Assembly: GCA_902799965.1 (NCBI GenBank)
Contig: CADCCO010000023.1
Location: 1-57,029 of the forward strand
Direction: 5' to 3'
Length of the DNA: 57,029 bases
Source of the DNA: an uncultured Spirochaetaceae bacterium
GTDB lineage: Bacteria; Spirochaetota; Spirochaetia; Treponematales; Treponemataceae
Both the position numbers and the translations under genes were made by a program. Positions 53,126 to 57,029 of the stretch are shown piece after piece. The notes under the pieces are model-generated. The model worked only from the letters and a program-made list of their open reading frames with translations, searched no databases and had not been told where the DNA came from. Numbering within the stretch: position 1 is the first letter of the stretch; every line of letters begins with the position of its first letter.

Positions 53126-53632
53126 ATGATAAAGCCGCTTGTAAAAAATATTTTGGTCGCGGTTGACGGCTCGCAGTCGTCGATTCACGCGGCGATGTAC
53201 GGAATAATTTTTGCCAAGCAAAACCGCTGCGCCTTGAAGTTTGTCTACGTGGTCGACACGGCCACGCTAAAGCGCCTTACGATTGGAAAATTTTTGGCGC
53301 AGGACGAATCCCTTGACTTTGAGACGAACCTTCACGCCGACGGCGAAAAGTACTTGAACTACGTTATGGAATTGGCCAAGAAAAAGGGCCTTAAGGCTGA
53401 AAGCGAATTGCGCGAGGGAAGCGTTTGGGTCGAGGTATGCAAGTCCGCCGACGCTTTTGGCGCCAACCTTATTTTGCTGGGCGGCCATCCTTCGCGCTAT
53501 TCGGTTACGGGAAAGGCCGGAAACGAATCGGCTCTTTTTTCAAGGACAAGCAAGGACATAATTTTGAACGCGCGTTGCTCAAGCCTTGTGGTTTACGAGC
53601 CAAAAATAGAAGAACTGTTCAAAATGCTGTAG
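53126..53632 (+). CDS. Universal stress protein (UspA family)
   Basis: 168 residues. KNILVAVDGSQSSIHAAMYG at the N-terminus and LILLGGHPSRYSVTGKAG near the C-terminus; the usual G-x2-G-x9-G-S/T ATP-binding loop is only approximate here (GGHPSRYSV...GNESALFSRTS), so nucleotide binding is unsure. Ten bases after atpD with GGAAGGACGA as ribosome site, so it is very likely the operon's last gene. Confidence 0.9.
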   Translation: MIKPLVKNILVAVDGSQSSIHAAMYGIIFAKQNRCALKFVYVVDTATLKRLTIGKFLAQDESLDFETNLHADGEKYLNYVMELAKKKGLKAESELREGSVWVEVCKSADAFGANLILLGGHPSRYSVTGKAGNESALFSRTSKDIILNARCSSLVVYEPKIEELFKML

Positions 53633-53640
53633 GCGCGGGA

Positions 53641-54396
53641 ATGGAAAACTGCTACCAGATTCTTGGCGTCCAGCCCGGCGCGACCCTTAGCGAAATACGC
53701 CGCGCTTACCGCGAGCAAGTAAAAAAATATCACCCTGACGTTTCGGGCGACCAAGCGACCGCCGAGCATTTTAAGAAAATCGTCCGCGCCTACGAAATCC
53801 TTACCGACCAAAAAGCGCGCGCGATTTTTGATTCTTCCTTTGCCGCGCATTTCAGGCGGCGCAAGGTCAAGTCTTGGGATTACCGCGAATGGCTTTTGGC
53901 GCGCGAGGACGACGAAAGCCGCGCAAAGCTTGTTTTCTTTGACCTTACGCACGGCCGCGAAGACGACGCGGTTGCGGAATACAAGCGCCTTATGACGGAG
54001 CGAAGCCGCTTTTCGCTAAAGCATTGGTTCACGCGCGAAAATTTTATGGACTACGGCTTTATCCTTAGCGAGGAGCTGCATTTGCGCGGCGAATGGTACG
54101 ACGCTTTTGGCCTGCTTGAGCAAATCATTAAAATGGAATATTCTTACGATTACTTCCGCCTGTTTTTTCCGGAAGTGCTGGCCTTTGCCAAGGGCATTTT
54201 GCAAAACCATATCGAGGGCGTTATAAGCGACGAGCTTGCGCTGGACGTTTTTGAGCGCGCCTTGGAATTGGAATTGGGGAGCGCGGCGGACGCGTTCATC
54301 TTGCGCAAGATGGGAATAATTTACAAGCGCATCGGCGACGAAAAGACGGCGCGAATCTGCTTTGACGAAGCCGACAATATTGGGAGACATATATGA
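53641..54396 (+). CDS. J-domain co-chaperone-like protein
   Basis: 251 residues. Residues 1-65 are a J domain with the HPD triad in KKYHPDVSGDQ, which stimulates DnaK-type chaperones. There is no Gly/Phe region or zinc finger, so it is not DnaJ; the remaining 180 residues are helical and TPR-like (RLMTERSRFSLKHWF, GEWYDAFGLLEQI, DAFILRKMGIIYKRIG). The frame is open to 53425, inside the upstream gene; ATG 53641 with GCGGGA upstream starts exactly at the J domain. The stop overlaps map by four bases. Confidence 0.9.
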   Translation: MENCYQILGVQPGATLSEIRRAYREQVKKYHPDVSGDQATAEHFKKIVRAYEILTDQKARAIFDSSFAAHFRRRKVKSWDYREWLLAREDDESRAKLVFFDLTHGREDDAVAEYKRLMTERSRFSLKHWFTRENFMDYGFILSEELHLRGEWYDAFGLLEQIIKMEYSYDYFRLFFPEVLAFAKGILQNHIEGVISDELALDVFERALELELGSAADAFILRKMGIIYKRIGDEKTARICFDEADNIGRHI

Positions 54397-55148
54397 TACG
54401 ATTAAAGAACGAAAAGCAAATTGACGGAATCAGAAAGTCCTGCCACCTTTTGGCGGACATGTTCAAGGTTGTCCTGCCCAAAATCAAGGCGGGAATGTCG
54501 ACAAAAGACGTTGACGATTTGTGCAAGCATTTTATAATAAGCCACGGCGGAAAGCCCGCTTGGTACCGCGAAAACTTTAACGGCGCGGCTTGCGTTTCGG
54601 TCAACGAAGAGGTCATTCACGGAATTCCTTCCAAAAAGAAAATCATTCACGACGGAGACTTGGTCAGCGTTGACGTTGGCATCGACCTTAACGGCTTCAT
54701 AAGCGATTCAAGCCACACTGTTTTGGTTGGGAACGTAAAGCCGGAGCATAAAAGGTTGGACGACGTTACCTTGCAGTGCTTGCAGGCCGGAATCGCCGCT
54801 TGCAAGGCCGGGAACAGAATCGGCGACATCGCCCATGCCGTTCAAGAAGTCGCCGAGCGCGCCGGCTACGGAATCGTTTACGAGTATTGCGGCCACGGCG
54901 TTGGCCTTGACGTTCACGAAGACCCCAGCATTCCCAACACTTTGGACGCGCTGGATTCCAATCCCCGCATCCAGGCCGGAATGGTTTTGGCGATTGAGCC
55001 GATGATCAACCTTGGAACCGCCGACGTTAAGGTGCTCAAGGACGGCTGGACTGTCGTTACCGCCGACGGCCTTCCCAGCGCCCACGAGGAGCACACCGTG
55101 GCCGTTTTCCGCGACCACACGGAAATCTTGACGGCTCTCGACTACTAG
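54393..55148 (+). CDS. map: Methionine aminopeptidase, type I
   Basis: 251 residues; removes the initiator methionine from new proteins. The metal ligands are seen in VDVGIDLNGFISDSSHT (two Asp), GHGVGLDVHEDP (His), LAIEPMI (Glu) and AHEEHTVAV (Glu). FNGAACVSVNEEVIHGIP is also typical. Coupled to the J-domain gene by an ATGA overlap. The promoter of the following SPFH gene lies within its last 25 bases. Confidence 0.97.
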   Translation: MIRLKNEKQIDGIRKSCHLLADMFKVVLPKIKAGMSTKDVDDLCKHFIISHGGKPAWYRENFNGAACVSVNEEVIHGIPSKKKIIHDGDLVSVDVGIDLNGFISDSSHTVLVGNVKPEHKRLDDVTLQCLQAGIAACKAGNRIGDIAHAVQEVAERAGYGIVYEYCGHGVGLDVHEDPSIPNTLDALDSNPRIQAGMVLAIEPMINLGTADVKVLKDGWTVVTADGLPSAHEEHTVAVFRDHTEILTALDY

Positions 55149-55156
55149 TATAGAAT
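55128..55156 (+). promoter_or_regulatory. Promoter of the SPFH gene
   Basis: TTGACG (55128-55133), 17-bp spacer, TAGAAT (55151-55156), six bases (GGAAGA) to ATG 55163. It overlaps the end of map; the predicted transcript is leaderless. Confidence 0.6.
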
Positions 55157-55162
55157 GGAAGA

Positions 55163-56047
55163 ATGAGCAATTATCTTTTTATCGCCTTGTGCGTAATCGT
55201 TTTTTTGTTGGTTGTCGCGAACATTCGGATTGTGCCGCAATCCCGCGCCTTTATCATCGAACGACTTGGAACCTACTGCGCCACTTGGCAGGCGGGCCTT
55301 CACGTTAAGATTCCCTTTATCGACAGAATCGCCAACACCGTGACGCTTAAAGAGCAAGTGCTGGACTTTCCGCCTCAGCCTGTAATCACAAAGGACAACG
55401 TCACGATGAAAATCGACAGCGTCGTCTACATGCAGATTACCGAACCCAAGCTTTACACTTACGGAGTCGAAGCCCCGATGATGGCTATAGAAAACCTCAG
55501 CGCGACGACGCTCCGCAACATCATCGGCGAGCTTGACTTGGACACCACGCTTACAAGCCGCGACATCATCAACACAAAAATGCGCGCGATCATCGACGAA
55601 GCCACCGACCCTTGGGGAATCAAGGTGAACCGCGTCGAAGTGAAGAACATTATGCCGCCCGAAGCGATTAGGGAAGCGATGGAAAAGCAAATGCGCGCCG
55701 AACGCGAGCGCCGCGAAAAAATTCTTATTGCCGAAGGACAAAAGCAAAGCGAGATTCTTGTGGCGGAAGGAAAAAAGCAGTCGATGATTTTGGAAGCCGA
55801 AGCCGAAAAAGAAGCAAAGATTAGAAAGGCCGAAGGCGAGGCCGCCGCGATTCGCGAAGTGCAGACCGCCACGGCCGACGGCTTGCGCGTAATCAAGGAA
55901 GCCAAAATCGACGAAGCCGTCATAAAGCTCCGCAGCCTTGAGGCGCTTGAAAAAGTCGCCGACGGCCAAGCCACAAAGCTAATCGTTCCAGCCGACATTC
56001 AGAACATGGCCGGCCTCGCCGCAAGCCTTAAAGAATTGGTTAAATAA
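55163..56047 (+). CDS. SPFH/band 7 membrane protein (stomatin/QmcA-like)
   Basis: 294 residues. One N-terminal membrane helix (LFIALCVIVFLLVVANI), then the SPFH domain (PQSRAFIIERLGTY, GLHVKIPFIDRI, VITKDNVTMKIDSVVYMQI, LRNIIGELDLDTTLTSRD) and a long alanine/glutamate-rich coiled coil with repeated AEG-K-Q motifs. Such proteins oligomerise at the membrane and associate with proteases or microdomains. An NfeD partner is not adjacent. A terminator follows. Confidence 0.93.
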   Translation: MSNYLFIALCVIVFLLVVANIRIVPQSRAFIIERLGTYCATWQAGLHVKIPFIDRIANTVTLKEQVLDFPPQPVITKDNVTMKIDSVVYMQITEPKLYTYGVEAPMMAIENLSATTLRNIIGELDLDTTLTSRDIINTKMRAIIDEATDPWGIKVNRVEVKNIMPPEAIREAMEKQMRAERERREKILIAEGQKQSEILVAEGKKQSMILEAEAEKEAKIRKAEGEAAAIREVQTATADGLRVIKEAKIDEAVIKLRSLEALEKVADGQATKLIVPADIQNMAGLAASLKELVK

Positions 56048-56062
56048 TTCGCTAGGCAGTTC

Positions 56063-56133
56063 TCGCGCGCATGGACGCGCGAACATACGCCGGATTCTGC
56101 CCTGTCATCGGGGCGGGTCCGGCGATTTTTTTT
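56063..56133 (+). terminator. Terminator after the SPFH gene
   Basis: A small hairpin TCGCGCG/CGCGCGA (56063-56082) is followed by the main stem CGCCGGA (56088-56094) and TCCGGCG (56118-56124) with an inner GCCC/GGGC, then a T8 run from 56126. Intrinsic terminator separating this operon from argG. Confidence 0.88.
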
Positions 56134-56154
56134 GTTTTTTCTGTTGACATTCTC

Positions 56155-56183
56155 TTGACATTCTGAATGAAAAAATATACACT
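56155..56183 (+). promoter_or_regulatory. argG promoter
   Basis: Perfect TTGACA (56155-56160), 17-bp spacer, TACACT (56178-56183). A second TTGACATTCT copy lies 11 bp upstream (56144), giving a direct repeat. Confidence 0.6.
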
Positions 56184-56187
56184 TTTT

Positions 56188-56201
56188 TGCATAAATATTC
56201 A
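56188..56201. promoter_or_regulatory. ARG-box-like operator before argG
   Basis: TGCATAAATATTCA is one base from the ArgR half-site pair TGAAT-N4-ATTCA and covers the expected transcription start. This suggests arginine repression by an ArgR/AhrC protein, which is not encoded in the window. Confidence 0.5.
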
Positions 56202-56222
56202 TTCTTAAAAAGAGGGAAAATT

Positions 56223-57029
56223 ATGGCAAAAGCGAAAGACAAAGTTGTTTTGGCTTATTCAGGCGGACTTGACACAACCGTCATCATTCCGTGGCTAAAG
56301 GAAAACTACGACTACGACGTAATCGCGGTTTGCATTGACTTGGGACAGGGCGACAATTGGAAGCAAATCAAGAACCGCGCCCTCAAGACCGGCGCATCGG
56401 CCTGCTACGTCGTCGACGCCCGCAAAGAATACATCGAAGAATACTGCTGGCCGGCCCTCAAGGCCAACGCCGTTTACGAAGACGAATACCTTTTGGGCAC
56501 TTCAACGGCCCGCCCCCTTATCGGAAAAATCTTGGTTGAGTACGCCCGCCAGGAAAAGGCCGTCGCGATTTGCCACGGAGCCACAGGAAAGGGCAACGAC
56601 CAAGTTCGCTTTGAGCTTGCAATCAAAGCTTTTGCCCCCGACCTTAAGGTTATCGCCGCTTGGCGCGACCCCAAATGGAACATGGACAGCCGCGAGGCCG
56701 AAATCAAATACCTTCAGGACAGAAAGCTTGAAGTGCCGATGAAGCATGACCAGTCTTACAGCCGCGACGAAAACATTTGGCACCTTAGCCACGAAGGCTT
56801 GGAGCTTGAGAAGACCGAGAACGCTCCCAACTATCCGCACATGCTCAAGAACACGACCGTTCCCGAAGAGGCTCCCGAAAAAGGCGAGTTCGTAAAGATC
56901 GACTTTGAAAAAGGAATCCCCGTCGCCTTGAACGGAAAGAAAATGGACGCGCTTTCTCTCTTGGAAAAACTCAACAAGATTGGCGGAAAGCACGGCGTGG
57001 GCTTGGTTGACATTTGCGAAAACCGCTGC
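56223..57029 (+). CDS. argG: Argininosuccinate synthase (3' end cut by window)
   Basis: The first 269 residues; the family is about 400 long. Joins citrulline and aspartate with ATP to form argininosuccinate. The PP-loop VVLAYSGGLDTTVIIPWL and ICHGATGKGNDQVRFEL are diagnostic, with IAAWRDPKWN and KHDQSYSRDENIW. ATG 56223 follows GAGGG. Controlled by the promoter and ARG-box-like site just upstream. Confidence 0.97.
   Translation, partial: MAKAKDKVVLAYSGGLDTTVIIPWLKENYDYDVIAVCIDLGQGDNWKQIKNRALKTGASACYVVDARKEYIEEYCWPALKANAVYEDEYLLGTSTARPLIGKILVEYARQEKAVAICHGATGKGNDQVRFELAIKAFAPDLKVIAAWRDPKWNMDSREAEIKYLQDRKLEVPMKHDQSYSRDENIWHLSHEGLELEKTENAPNYPHMLKNTTVPEEAPEKGEFVKIDFEKGIPVALNGKKMDALSLLEKLNKIGGKHGVGLVDICENRC

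Overview
The window reads as chromosome of a treponeme-like spirochete of moderately high G+C. The evidence is a V-type ATPase operon placed behind pgk-tpiA-secG (a grouping I recall from Treponema pallidum, not checked), large beta-helix lipoproteins of the host-associated treponeme type, a LolA-like/RND/outer-membrane operon, and no phage or plasmid backbone. I cannot name the species. No tRNA, rRNA, CRISPR array or insertion sequence was found.

Layout. 1-5117: end of pgi (minus), a GGDEF-EAL c-di-GMP protein, an AGCS symporter and a small membrane protein, closed by a bidirectional terminator. 5127-7717: a two-gene minus operon of unusual fusions, a SpoIIE-type phosphatase joined to a RelA/SpoT-type HD domain and a STAS domain joined to an aminoglycoside-phosphotransferase-like kinase. 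7771-18310: two lipoproteins (2389 and 1046 residues) built from parallel beta-helix modules but ending in different C-terminal heads. 18297-28627: Xaa-Pro peptidase, murJ, an ACT protein, an outer-membrane/LolA-like/RND export operon, a dGTPase, and an Hpt plus HD-GYP response-regulator pair. 28628-30253: structured intergenic DNA around a TatD-family gene. 30254-33306: asnA, an unrecognised protein and a pseudouridine synthase. 33348-35360: an AT-rich, probably acquired ankyrin-repeat gene preceded by a broken helix-turn-helix-like reading frame and bounded by a repeat element. 35528-41452: OmpA-like protein, lytic transglycosylase, two TPR-type proteins and a membrane protein (envelope functions). 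41531-53632: pgk, tpiA, secG, a PTS IIA-like gene, nine V-ATPase genes and a universal stress protein. 53641-57029: J-domain protein, map, an SPFH protein, a terminator, and argG (truncated by the window end) behind an ARG-box-like site.

Regulatory sequence is unusually readable. I found 17 sigma-70-like promoters, 16 of them with a 17-bp spacer, and in eight the start codon lies only 6-10 nt after the -10 box, implying leaderless or nearly leaderless mRNAs. Several intergenic regions hold long nested inverted repeats flanked by A- and T-tracts; two of these (28670-28719 and 35387-35432) share sequence and define a small dispersed repeat.

The best candidate for an undescribed system is the 5127-7682 operon. 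It pairs a phosphatase fused to a probable alarmone hydrolase with a STAS antagonist fused to its own kinase-like domain, which suggests a partner-switching circuit wired to (p)ppGpp.
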